Source of the DNA: JAPPFW01 sp965200835
GTDB lineage: Bacteria > Actinomycetota > Acidimicrobiia > Spongiisociales > Spongiisociaceae
DNA length: 64,000 nucleotides
Direction of reading: 5' to 3'
Assembly: GCA_965200835.1 (NCBI GenBank)
Contig: OZ241390.1
Span: forward strand, 1,240,001-1,304,000
The notes below the pieces were generated by a model, which ran no database searches, was not told the origin of the DNA, and saw only the letters and a list, made by a program, of their open reading frames with translations. This document shows positions 33,065-42,233 of this stretch, piece by piece (the first letter of the stretch is position 1; every line of letters begins with the position of its first letter). Position numbers and translations under genes: made by a program.

Positions 33065-34819
33065 ATGCTGACCAGGTTGGTTATCCGTAACTTCAAGCGT
33101 CTGGATGACGTCGAAATCGAGCTGGGTAACCCGGTGGTATTCATAGGCCCTAACGATTCCGGTAAGACGTCCGCTTTGCAAGCCCTCACGCTGTGGGATT
33201 TGGGCCTAAGAAGATGGGCCGAGAAACGGGGTGAAGCGGCCCCGCCGCAGCGCTCGGGAGTAGCCGTGAACCGGCGTGATCTGGTCGGGGTGCCCGTTCC
33301 CTCTGCTCGACATCTGTGGCGGGAGTTGATCGTGCGAAAAACCACCCGGGATGAGCGAGGTCAACGCACCGAAAATGTCCGGATAGAGGTGGTGGTGGAC
33401 GGCAAGACCAAGCGGAAGACCTGGAAGTGTGGCCTGCAGTTCGACTATGCCAACGAGGAGAGCATCTATTGCCGACCACTGAGAACCGTTCCCGACGGTA
33501 GTGACCGCATGGCGGTACCGACAATGAGGCTGTGGCCGAAAGTGGCGATCCTCAACCCGATGTCGGGCTTGGTTTCCAATGAGACTCGACTGGAGCCGGG
33601 CGCGATCGATGTCCGGCTCGGGGAGGGCCGGACCGCCGAAGTACTGCGCAATCTCTGTCTGAGAGTGACAGAGCTACCGGATGGAGTAGTGCGATGGAAG
33701 GCCATGTCGGACAGTGTCAAGACACTGTTCGGAGTCGATCTCGATCAACCACGGGTGCTCCCGACTCGGGGCGAGGTCGAGGTGACCTATAGAACCCAGC
33801 CAGGTTCACGCCTTGATCTATCCTCAGCAGGGCGTGGCATGCAGCAAACCCTAATGCTCCTTGCTTTCATCAATCTGCATCCTGGCAGTGTTCTGTTGCT
33901 GGACGAACCGGATGCTCATCTGGAGATCCTGCGGCAACGTCAGATATATGAGCTGTTGGGGGAGGCAGCGGCTGACAACCGGACACAGGTGATCTGTGCA
34001 TCCCATTCCGAAGTCATCCTGAACGAAGCAATGGAGCATGACACCGTGGTGTCGTTCGTCGGGTCACCCCATCGGATCGATGAGAAGGGCCAGACACTGA
34101 AGGCCCTTCGTGAAATAGGTTTCGAGGACTACCACCAAGCGGAGATAACCGGGTTTGTACTGTACCTCGAGGGGAGTATCGATCTGATGTTGCTGCGCTC
34201 CGTTGCCCAGGTTATCAGCCATGAGGCAGCGCACTTCTTGGAGCGCCCTTTCGTGCGTTATTGCGGCGGTCATATCAAGCGAGTTCGTTCCCACTTCTAC
34301 GGGCTACAGGAGGCGAGGCCAGATCTGTTGGGATACGCACTGTTCGATCATGATGAACGGAGCCTGGATCCTCCTGGGCAACTTGTCGAGCACATGTGGC
34401 CCCGAAGAGAGATCGAGAACTACCTGCTCCCCACCGTGACCTTGCCGCGATATGCAGCCGGGGCCGGTAGAGCCTCAGTCTCAGGTCCACACTCGAGCGA
34501 GAAGGAGCCTGACCTCTTCGGAGAATCGGAGGCCATAAGATGGGCTGAGGTCGCCAACCGCACTATGGCGGACTTCGTCTCACCGGTGGCCTTGCGTGAC
34601 CTCGATCATCGATACTGGTTGACCATCAAACTGAGTGATGAGCTCCTAGCGCCGGTACTAGAGGCTTGCTCAGCCGAGCTGGGACCTTCGATATTCCTGC
34701 GAAAGAAGAACTACTACGAGCTGGCTCGATGTCTTGAACCTTCAGAGGTACATAAAGACGTGGTCGAGGTACTCGATGCAATCGTTAGCCAGGCTAGCCG
34801 GGCAGCCACCCCTCGATAG
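33065..34819 (+). CDS. OLD-family ATP-dependent nuclease (AAA ATPase plus TOPRIM)
   Basis: 584 residues. The N-terminal ABC-type ATPase begins MLTRLVIRNFKRLDDVEIEL with Walker A GPNDSGKT (28-35), a signature-like SSAGRGMQQTL, Walker B VLLLDEPDAHLE (about 276-287) and a switch His in CASHSEVIL. The C-terminal TOPRIM region has the expected Glu in LYLEGSIDLML (about 369), acidic LFDHDE (about 428) and WPRREIENYLL. OLD proteins are Mg2+-dependent nucleases, several of which protect against phage alone or with a partner helicase. No GajB/UvrD-like partner follows, so this is a solitary class 1-like gene. Confidence 0.82.
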   Translation: MLTRLVIRNFKRLDDVEIELGNPVVFIGPNDSGKTSALQALTLWDLGLRRWAEKRGEAAPPQRSGVAVNRRDLVGVPVPSARHLWRELIVRKTTRDERGQRTENVRIEVVVDGKTKRKTWKCGLQFDYANEESIYCRPLRTVPDGSDRMAVPTMRLWPKVAILNPMSGLVSNETRLEPGAIDVRLGEGRTAEVLRNLCLRVTELPDGVVRWKAMSDSVKTLFGVDLDQPRVLPTRGEVEVTYRTQPGSRLDLSSAGRGMQQTLMLLAFINLHPGSVLLLDEPDAHLEILRQRQIYELLGEAAADNRTQVICASHSEVILNEAMEHDTVVSFVGSPHRIDEKGQTLKALREIGFEDYHQAEITGFVLYLEGSIDLMLLRSVAQVISHEAAHFLERPFVRYCGGHIKRVRSHFYGLQEARPDLLGYALFDHDERSLDPPGQLVEHMWPRREIENYLLPTVTLPRYAAGAGRASVSGPHSSEKEPDLFGESEAIRWAEVANRTMADFVSPVALRDLDHRYWLTIKLSDELLAPVLEACSAELGPSIFLRKKNYYELARCLEPSEVHKDVVEVLDAIVSQASRAATPR

Positions 34820-34869
34820 TCCATGGAGTCCATCCGTCTCCAGGCGTGGATGGACGGCGTGCTTATCGC

Positions 34870-35625
34870 TCAAGCAATCGTCTGGCCAGCATCCAGATAC
34901 ATAGTGGCACCGGTAGCCATCCTCGACTCCTCGGAGGCGAGAAACACCGCAGCCCCCACGATGTCGTCGGGAACCCCGATGATGCCCAGCGGGATCATGG
35001 ACAGCCGATATTCGCGGAACTCGGGATCGGCCAGATCGGACCGGTTCATATCGGTCTCGATCAACCCCGGGGCGATTGCATTGGCTCGGATCCGGTGGGG
35101 AGCCAGCTCGAAAGCCAGCTGCCGGGTGAGCATCCGCACCCCTCCTTTGGCCACGCAGTAATGGGTTAGATCCCGCCCGGCCAGGGTGTCTCCCGCCGAG
35201 GACATATTGATAATGACCCCACCGTCACCCTGGTGAACCATCTGATGGGCGGCCGCTTGGGAACACAGGAAGAACCCTTTGAGGTTGACCTCGAGAATCC
35301 GATCCCATTCCGGCTCCTCGATCTGAAGGAAAGGGGTCCGGATCAGGATGGCCGCGTTGTTGACCAGAATGTCGATGCGCCCGAACCGATCCACCGCTGC
35401 AGCCATCAAGCCTGCTACATCGGCGGACGAGGAAGTATCGGCTCGCACCGCAATCGCCTCCGATCCGGCCGCTTCGATCTCGGCAACCGCCGAGTTGGCT
35501 GCCTCCTCGTCACTCCGGTAGTTGACCACCACCTTGGCGCCTTCACGCCCGTAACCGAGTGCGATGGCTCGCCCGATGGAACGGGAGGATCCGGTGATTA
35601 CCGCAACCTTGCCCTTTAGCCTCAT
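34870..35625 (-). CDS. SDR-family oxidoreductase
   Basis: 251 residues. Classical short-chain dehydrogenase with the NAD(P) motif TGSSRSIGRAIA, NNAAIL, the catalytic Ser in INMSSAGD and the YxxxK motif in YCVAKGG. VNYRSDEEA after beta-2, without an Asp at the usual position, may indicate NADP preference. It follows the NicX-like gene with a 10-bp gap and is probably co-transcribed. Some relatives are 3-oxoacyl-ACP reductases or glucose dehydrogenases; the substrate is unknown. Confidence 0.82.
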   Translation of the reverse strand: MRLKGKVAVITGSSRSIGRAIALGYGREGAKVVVNYRSDEEAANSAVAEIEAAGSEAIAVRADTSSSADVAGLMAAAVDRFGRIDILVNNAAILIRTPFLQIEEPEWDRILEVNLKGFFLCSQAAAHQMVHQGDGGVIINMSSAGDTLAGRDLTHYCVAKGGVRMLTRQLAFELAPHRIRANAIAPGLIETDMNRSDLADPEFREYRLSMIPLGIIGVPDDIVGAAVFLASEESRMATGATMYLDAGQTIA

Positions 35626-35635
35626 GGTCCGTTTC

Positions 35636-36676
35636 CTATTCCAGCTCGAAGCCGGGCACCACGAAGCTGCCCCGATCGATGATCTGGGTGTCTCCGATCC
35701 ATATGGAGTGGTTACGGGTCGGGATGTCGAAGTGGAAGTTCACCCGGTTGTTGCCTCCCAGCTTGCGGAAGAAGTTGGCGCCGAAGGCGATCAGCATATT
35801 GCCGTAATAGCTTTCGGTGTCCATAACTCCGCCGCCTTCCCAGAAGCGAAGGCCGAGAGCGTTCCAGTTGGCACGGTGCTCGTACCCCCAACCGATGTGG
35901 GACAGACCATAGGCTCGCTTGTCCTTGGGTAGTTCGAAGAAGTCCTTCAGGAGTCGAGCATCAGCACCACCTTCCATGGAGACGATGCTTCCCTCGCGTA
36001 GCTCGATCCGGATCGGCTCGTGGGCGTACTTGCCCATCGGCAACAGTGCGTCACCTCGGTCCACTACCAGAGTTCCTTCCGCCGAGTCTTCCAGCGGGGC
36101 TACTCCGCACTGACCCGACGGCCAGTGATCCCATCGTCCGGGCTCGTCGGTGTATCCGTATTGGCAGCCCAGCGGTCGACCCGTATAGCGGACGGTAAGG
36201 TCGGTTCCAGCTTCCGACCACACCCGCATGGTGTCGGACATCTCCATGTACTTGACGCTGGCCTCACCCCGTTCGCGAATGATGGGAATCGGGAACAGGC
36301 GACGCAGATGATCCTCGGGTTCCTCGATCATGAGGCTCCGGACACCCGACTCGAGAGCTTCGTTGTGGGCGTCGGAATAGATCCAGTGCGACCCCATGCT
36401 GGCGAGGAAGCCCACCACCATGTCGCATCCTTTCCAGGCGTCGATGATGGTGCGCGACTTCATCCAGGAGTCATCGGCGGGAACCATGATCTGGAAGAAG
36501 TCACCGCCCAACACCTTGACAGCTGCCATCAAGGCGGTGATGTAGGCCGGATTGCTCTGGGTGTTGGTGAAGGCCATGACCGTCTGGCCGGGGCCCACCT
36601 TGCACAACTCCATGTGGTCTCGAAACATCGGCACCAGATCGGCACCGGCAGCTGACGTGGTGGGGACTCTACGCAA
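35636..36676 (-). CDS. NicX-like (2,5-dihydroxypyridine 5,6-dioxygenase / leucyl aminopeptidase-like) protein
   Basis: 346 residues from TTG 36676, which follows AAGGAGA. The sequence matches the family that contains NicX, an Fe(II) ring-cleaving enzyme of nicotinate breakdown, and M29-like proteins. Features are a Rossmann-like N-terminus (KVGPGQTVMAFTNTQ), the signature SHIGWGYEHRANWNALG, and a metal-site rich C-terminus (RVNFHFDIPTRNHSIWIG) with several His/Asp. The substrate is probably a hydroxylated pyridine or related ring, by homology only. The SDR gene downstream may act on the product. Confidence 0.7.
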   Translation of the reverse strand: MRRVPTTSAAGADLVPMFRDHMELCKVGPGQTVMAFTNTQSNPAYITALMAAVKVLGGDFFQIMVPADDSWMKSRTIIDAWKGCDMVVGFLASMGSHWIYSDAHNEALESGVRSLMIEEPEDHLRRLFPIPIIRERGEASVKYMEMSDTMRVWSEAGTDLTVRYTGRPLGCQYGYTDEPGRWDHWPSGQCGVAPLEDSAEGTLVVDRGDALLPMGKYAHEPIRIELREGSIVSMEGGADARLLKDFFELPKDKRAYGLSHIGWGYEHRANWNALGLRFWEGGGVMDTESYYGNMLIAFGANFFRKLGGNNRVNFHFDIPTRNHSIWIGDTQIIDRGSFVVPGFELE

Positions 36677-36810
36677 CGGCTTTCTCCTTTCGGGACAACA
36701 GACCGTACCGGATCAACCAGGGACCGCCGCCGGTCAGCACCACCCATGAGGACCGGGGACCCCTCGGGCAGGAATCTTGGGACTCAACCTTACCCGCGGT
36801 GACGGTCCCC

Positions 36811-37518
36811 CTAGCGGCGGCGCCACCAAGGCGTCCTGCGCCTCCGCCTTTCTCTCCCGGCTTGATCCTGCTGTTCCTTCTCGCGCTCCTCAGCAGAAGG
36901 ACGGGGGTCCGTCCTGCGACCGCTGCCAGTTCGTTTCTTGGTACGGACTGCCGGTTTCTGTAGTCTCGGTCGCGGCGGATGAGCTCTCTTCGCCTGCTGG
37001 CTAGTAGGGCTGGAGCCCCGGGCGTACTGGATCAACCGATCCCTGCTGTCCCATGCCTTGTCAAGCAGGTCCACAACCCGCAAATGCAGCCGCTCCCTCT
37101 CTTTCGCGGTGACTCTGGCCATGGTTTCCTGGTTCTTGTGTAAGCCATTACCAGTAAGGTTGGCAGAGCCAGTCAATATGTCAGCACAGCTCCCGTCAGG
37201 GTTGTATACGGCCCACAACTTCAGGTGAGCGGTCGAGGCGCCTTGCTTCGAGCGCTCGGTCCGGTACCAGTTCAGCACCCTTACATCGTCCCGCTCGAGG
37301 AAGGTCAACGCCTTGGCGCGTTCGGCTTCCGTTGCCCTGGAGAAATACTGGCGCCTGGTATTGCCGATGAAGAGAGTGGTCTCGCGTCCCACAGTCCGGC
37401 CTTGGAGCCAGGCGATGCCCTTGATCGAAGCGTATCCGACGAAGATCTTGACCGGAGCCCGAGGATGATCCGTCAGGGAATGGTCAATGTCGTTTGCTGC
37501 GGATATGGGGACCTCCAT
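36811..37518 (-). CDS. PLD-like domain protein
   Basis: About 235 residues from ATG 37518, chosen because the longer frame overlaps the decayed gene behind it. One phospholipase D HKD-like motif is seen as AHLKLWAVYNPDGSCADILTG then SANLTGNGL (Lys present, Asp replaced by other acidic residues nearby). The C-terminal 70 residues are extremely basic (Arg/Lys/Pro-rich), suggesting nucleic-acid binding. Relatives are nucleases or DNA-binding proteins of restriction-like systems. A single HKD motif means it should act as a dimer. The local base composition is AT-richer than in the flanking genes. Confidence 0.6.
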   Translation of the reverse strand: MEVPISAANDIDHSLTDHPRAPVKIFVGYASIKGIAWLQGRTVGRETTLFIGNTRRQYFSRATEAERAKALTFLERDDVRVLNWYRTERSKQGASTAHLKLWAVYNPDGSCADILTGSANLTGNGLHKNQETMARVTAKERERLHLRVVDLLDKAWDSRDRLIQYARGSSPTSQQAKRAHPPRPRLQKPAVRTKKRTGSGRRTDPRPSAEEREKEQQDQAGRERRRRRTPWWRRR

Positions 37519-37540
37519 TCGGAATTTGACGGTGCATCGG

Positions 37541-39305
37541 TCATGCGTACATAGCCTCATTCTCGTCGGCGTATTTTTCCGATACTACGTACCGCTTGAC
37601 TTTCATCATAGCCGTGAGTTCCCTATTATCGTTAGAGAACACATCGGGTATGAGCACAATTTTCTTGATCCGTTCGAATCTGGCTAGGTTTCTGCACAAC
37701 ACAATAACCTCCGCCATGACGCCAGTCATTGACATCTTCGTCCTTGCAGAGTTCTTTATGGTTGCTGTGCTCGAGACCTCGCCTCTTTGCCCACTTCCCT
37801 AATTCATCGAAGTCAGGCACGATCAACGCCGATGGGAAGTGCTTGTTCTCTCCGACGACCACTGCGGTATCGATGAGGCTGCCGCTACCGAGCAACTGCT
37901 CAATTGGAGTTGGTACGACATACTTGCCAGCAGATGTTCTGATCAAGTCCTTCTTGCGGTCTGTGATCCACAAGTATCTTTCTTTGTCCAATCGGCCCAC
38001 ATCTCCTGTAGCGAACCAACCCTGCTGTATAGCTTTCGCGGTCTTATCCTCCACCTTGAAGTACCCCTGCATGACGTTCGGTCCCTTTACCAGGATCTCT
38101 CCATCCGGAGCAATTCGAACCTCGACATTTGGAATTGGCTTGCCCACACTTCCGAACCTTATGTTCTCCGAGGTATTGAGAGCGACAAGCGGTGGGGTCT
38201 CAGTAAGGCCATATCCCTCATATATGGGTAATCCAACCGTGTAGAAGAACTCGGCCAGCTCCGTGCCCAGGTGCGCCGCGCCGCAGACAAAGAATCGGAT
38301 CCTACCTCCCAGGCGATCATGGAGGCGCTTGAATACGATTAGGTGAGCAATTCGATACTTGAGCCTGATCGAGGTTGGTATCTTCTCATCTCGTAGGAGA
38401 AACGTAACGGCCTGCTTCCCATATCCATAGCCCAGTTGATTATCTTCTGCCGCCGTTCTGGAGCCTTCCTGAGCGCAGACATGACTTGGCTGTGAACCTA
38501 TTCAAAGAACCGTGGGACTCCTACCAAGGCTGCCGGCCGAACCTCGCGAATGTTGGTAGGTACTCTCGCAATAGACTCGGCATAGGCAATGGTCGTTCCA
38601 AACTTGAAGCATATATAGTCAGATATTCGCTGTGCGATATAACATAGTGGTAAGAAGGATAGTGAGGTGTCATTGGTATCCAGCAACAACTGAGAGTCAC
38701 GAATATTGGTGGAGATATTCGCTTGGGTCAGCATCGCACCCTTAGGTGTGCCCGTTGTACCTGATGTATAGATTATGTTCGCCAGATCTTGAGGAGTCAC
38801 TGACTCAATTGCCTCCGAGAACAGTTGGCGCTCCTCAGCTGATACTGGGGAATCGTCGATCAGCTCTGAGAGGGGTACAATACCCTTCCTTTTGACATCG
38901 ACAAAGGACACAATGGTTTCTTTGGATGGCAATCTATGTCGAACGGCTAGGATTTTATCAACTTGGAAACCGTCAAAACAAAAAACCAAGCGAGCCTCAG
39001 AGTGATGTACGAGGTATTGGACTTGATCGGGCGGTAGATTCGGGTAGACAGGAACGTTGATGACTCCGGCTGTCATCATGGCAAAGTCGGATACTGCCCA
39101 CTCTCAGCGATTCTCAGACAGCAAGGCACACTTATCACCCTTACGAATACCCAACTCCCGCATCGCAGAGTGCAGCTTGATTACGACGTCGCTCCAACTC
39201 CTTGGAGGAAATTGGTAGGTAACGTCCTGACTCCCTAGTGAGGATCGCCGCGGACTTTTCGTGTGCCATGGCCACACGAAAGAGTTCTGCAAGTGTACTA
39301 GGCAT
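37541..39305 (-). pseudogene. Decayed long-chain fatty acid-CoA ligase (AMP-binding family)
   Basis: The original ATG is 39305 (MPSTLAELFRVAMAHEKSAA). The remains of FadD/FAA1-type domains follow in order: LGIRKGDKCALLSENR, TSGTTGTPKGAMLTQANIST, GYGLTETPPLVALNTS, GWFATGDVGRLD, KDLIRTSAGKYVVPTPIE and KVKRYVVSEKYAD at the end. Frameshifts near 39190, 38420 and 37720, a TGA after SENR (39105-39107) and a TAG replacing a Lys after PRFFE (38498-38500) break it. Base composition is AT-richer than the window average, which suggests horizontal acquisition before decay. Each lesion is simple, so decay is fairly recent. Confidence 0.82.
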
Positions 39306-39442
39306 ACTGGTTCCCCGATATACGAGCCCAAAAGGGTAGGCTAGCAGAGTCAGGCCCGGAGCCGGCTGCGATGCCGAGGGGTCCGATTCTCCCCTATAAG
39401 CCGAGGATGGTAGGGGGTGTGGATCTTCCGACGGGCCGCGCC

Positions 39443-40213
39443 TTAGGTTGGGGTGCGTAGCTGGGAAGTCAGGCCGCCGTCAACTACCAGGGTATGGCCG
39501 GTGATGAAGGAAGCATCGGGTCCGGCCAGGAAAGCGACTGCCGCAGCGATATCGGCGGGTTTACCTCGCCTGCGGAGGGCATGCAGTGACGACACTGACT
39601 CTGCGAACCCGGCGGGATCCTCCAGGGTCGCCAGGACGCGGTCCCAGGCGCCGGTGTCGATGAACCCGGGCGCGATGGCGTTCACCCGGATCCCGAGCGG
39701 CCCGAGCTCCAGGGCCAGCGTTCTGGTGAGCCCGATCAGCCCCGCTTTCGAGGCGGTGTAGGCGGCATAGTTCGGATAGGTATACCAGGCCATGACCGAG
39801 CTGATGTTGATGATGGATCCCTTCCCCGAACGCTGCATGACTCCTGAGGCGGCCTGGGCGGAAAGGGCAACACTTCGGAGATCTACGGCCAGGCATCGGT
39901 CCCATGCTTCCACCGTCATGTCCCCCAGTGGTTCGTTGTAGTCCAGGCCGGCATTGTTCACCAGCACGTGCAACGCCCCCCAGCGCTCGACGACCACCGA
40001 CACGATCCTCTTGAACGCGTCCGGATCGCCTACATCCACCTGTAGGAACAGCGAGTCACCGCCGTCCCTCCGTATCCGGTCTGCCGCCTCCTGTCCGCCG
40101 GCGACATCGATGTCGACCACCGCCACCCGATAGCCGTCGCTAGCCAGCCGGAAGGCACAGCCTCGACCTATCCCGGAGGCGCCTCCGGTCACCACTGCTA
40201 CTCGTCCGGTCAT
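39443..40213 (-). CDS. SDR-family oxidoreductase
   Basis: 256 residues. Rossmann motif TGGASGIGRGCA, Asp in VAVVDIDVAGG indicating NAD preference, NNAGLD, catalytic Ser in INISSVM and Tyr/Lys in YAAYTASKAGL. The C-terminus (GHTLVVDGGLTSQ) is normal. The ATG overlaps the stop of the ABC permease (ATGA), so it belongs to the transporter operon and probably oxidises or reduces the imported compound. Confidence 0.84.
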   Translation of the reverse strand: MTGRVAVVTGGASGIGRGCAFRLASDGYRVAVVDIDVAGGQEAADRIRRDGGDSLFLQVDVGDPDAFKRIVSVVVERWGALHVLVNNAGLDYNEPLGDMTVEAWDRCLAVDLRSVALSAQAASGVMQRSGKGSIINISSVMAWYTYPNYAAYTASKAGLIGLTRTLALELGPLGIRVNAIAPGFIDTGAWDRVLATLEDPAGFAESVSSLHALRRRGKPADIAAAVAFLAGPDASFITGHTLVVDGGLTSQLRTPT

Positions 40214-41124
40214 CTGATCCTCTCTCCTTTGGATCTGGGATCCAGCACGTCCCGCAGTCCGTCACCCAACAAGTTGGTGGCGAAGACCGTCAATGCCAGA
40301 GCCACGCCGGGGAAGAAGGCCATCCACCACGACAGCTCAATGAACTTGCGACCGTCCTGGATCATGGTTCCCCATTCGGGACTCGGGGGAGGAATGCCCA
40401 GGCCGAGAAAGCTGAGGGCCGCCCCGGCCAGGATGGCACCCGCTACGTGGATGGTCATCATGACCAGCACCGGAGGGATGACCCGGTGGATGATGTGGCG
40501 GAACATCACCCTCAGGTCCCCGGCGCCGACCGCGATGGCCGTGAGCACGAAGGGCGCCTCCCTGGCCTGGATTACCTGGCCTCGAGCCATCCGGACATAG
40601 AACGGGATCCCGGAGAGCCCCAGAGCCAGAGTGATGCTTCGCAAGCCCGAACCCAGCACCGCCACCACCGTCAGGGCCAGCAGGATGGGCGGGAACGCCA
40701 GCGCTACATCCACGAAACGGGTCACCACCATGTCGGTCCAGCGCCCGTAGTAGCCGATCACCATGCCCACCGTGGTTCCGATAACCGAGGAGATGAGCAT
40801 GGGGACCACTCCCATGACCAGGGAGGGCCTCGCTCCATGAATCACGCGACTCAACACATCGCGGCCGAGCTGGTCGGTGCCCATCAAGTGCGACCAGCTG
40901 GGAGGCTGCAAGGCGCTGGAGGCGTCGGTTTGCATCGGTCCGTAAGGGGTGATCCAGCTTGCCAGCAGAGCAGCCGCCAGCACTACCAGGAACAGTACCC
41001 CGCCCACCACCACTGAGCGATGGGCAATCAGCCGTTGCCAGAGGTGGACGGAGGTGTGCTCCTTGGGAACCTGGGCCGGAGGTGTATCCAACACAGACAC
41101 GTCAGGTCGCTCCGAGCTTGACAC
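40210..41124 (-). CDS. ABC transporter permease, DppC/OppC type
   Basis: 304 residues with an N-terminal cytosolic stretch and about six helices. The OppC signature TDQLGRDVLSRVIHGARPSL, the EAA loop YVRMARGQVIQAREAPFVLT and the C-terminal SFLGLGIPPPSPEWGTMIQDG are all recognisable. It pairs with the DppB-type subunit at 41102-42037. The GTG start lies 23 bases inside the end of that gene. Confidence 0.9.
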   Translation of the reverse strand: MSSSERPDVSVLDTPPAQVPKEHTSVHLWQRLIAHRSVVVGGVLFLVVLAAALLASWITPYGPMQTDASSALQPPSWSHLMGTDQLGRDVLSRVIHGARPSLVMGVVPMLISSVIGTTVGMVIGYYGRWTDMVVTRFVDVALAFPPILLALTVVAVLGSGLRSITLALGLSGIPFYVRMARGQVIQAREAPFVLTAIAVGAGDLRVMFRHIIHRVIPPVLVMMTIHVAGAILAGAALSFLGLGIPPPSPEWGTMIQDGRKFIELSWWMAFFPGVALALTVFATNLLGDGLRDVLDPRSKGERIR

Positions 41125-42037
41125 GAGGATCGAGGAACTTGTAAATGATGTCGACAGCCACGTTGATCACTACAAAAACCGATGCCAGGATCAGGATCGA
41201 GCCCTGCAGAACCGGGAGATCCCTCCGCAGGATGCTGTTCACCACCAGCTGACCCAAACCCTGGCGGGCAAAGAGCATCTCGATCACTACCGCCGCCCCC
41301 AACAAGTTCCCCACCTGCAGCCCGATCATGGTTATGACCGGTACGAGGGCGTTCCGGAGCCCGTGGCGCCAGGTGATCCTACGGTCGGATGCCCCCTTGG
41401 CTCGGGCGGTGGTGATGTAATCCTGTTCGAGCGCCTCGATCAGGCTGCTGCGTACCAGCCGGGCCAGCACCGCTGCTTCAGCCACCCCCAGAGCCAGGGC
41501 GGGCAGGACAAGACCGTTGAAGCCTCCCGAGCTGAGGGCGGAAAACCACCTCAGATTGACTGCGAACAGCAGGATCAGCATCAGACCCAGCCAGAACTGG
41601 GGGATCGATAGTCCCAGTACGGCGGTTCCCATGGCGGTGGTATCGATCCAGGTGTTGCGCCGTCGAGCAGCAATTACCCCCAGGGGCACACCGATCATCA
41701 GGGCGACGGTCATTCCAGCCGCTACCAGGATCAGCGTGGAGGGAATCTGTGCCCCCACCAGTCCTAGCACGGCACGTTCTGACCTGGTCGATCGACCCAG
41801 GTCACCCTGGAGTAGACGCCACAGGTAATCACCCAGCTGAACGACCAGCGGCCGGTTGAGACCCAGAGCTTCCCGCATCTCCAGCTGTTGCTCGGGGCTG
41901 AGCTTGGCACCACCGGCCATTACTGCAGACACCGCGTCGCCAGGTACCAGCTGCATCAGCAGGAAGATCAAGACCGCTGCTCCGATCAGGACCGGAACCG
42001 TGAAGGCAATCCGGCCGAAGACGTATCTCAGCACCAC
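41102..42037 (-). CDS. ABC transporter permease, DppB/OppB type
   Basis: 311 residues. The N-terminal MVLRYVFGRIAFTVPVLIGA helix, FLLMQLVPGDAV, the OppB segment LVVQLGDYLWRLLQGDLGRS and the EAA loop DYITTARAKGASDRRITWRHG are diagnostic. It forms the channel with the adjacent DppC-type subunit and lies downstream of the binding-protein gene in the same direction. Confidence 0.9.
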   Translation of the reverse strand: MVLRYVFGRIAFTVPVLIGAAVLIFLLMQLVPGDAVSAVMAGGAKLSPEQQLEMREALGLNRPLVVQLGDYLWRLLQGDLGRSTRSERAVLGLVGAQIPSTLILVAAGMTVALMIGVPLGVIAARRRNTWIDTTAMGTAVLGLSIPQFWLGLMLILLFAVNLRWFSALSSGGFNGLVLPALALGVAEAAVLARLVRSSLIEALEQDYITTARAKGASDRRITWRHGLRNALVPVITMIGLQVGNLLGAAVVIEMLFARQGLGQLVVNSILRRDLPVLQGSILILASVFVVINVAVDIIYKFLDPRVKLGAT

Positions 42038-42233
42038 TAAACCCCGGTCGTCCGTCGTTCTCGGGAGATCGGGGTGGCTAAGAGGCTGATTCCGTGCTCC
42101 TCGAGCTCCGCCTGGACGGCATCGTATATCGACCGTCCTTTTGAGGCCGCTTCGTCCGCATCTCGATAGTCAAGGGTTGCACCCGGGCCGGAGCGAGAAC
42201 ACCACCCCCCGGCCCGGTCACGTCAAGTGATCG

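Noticed and set aside
38498..39107. In-frame TGA and TAG inside the acyl-CoA ligase as possible recoding sites
   Set aside because: The TGA follows SENR where the family has Pro or similar, not a redox Cys, and there are frameshifts and a TAG at a Lys codon as well. This is decay and not selenocysteine.
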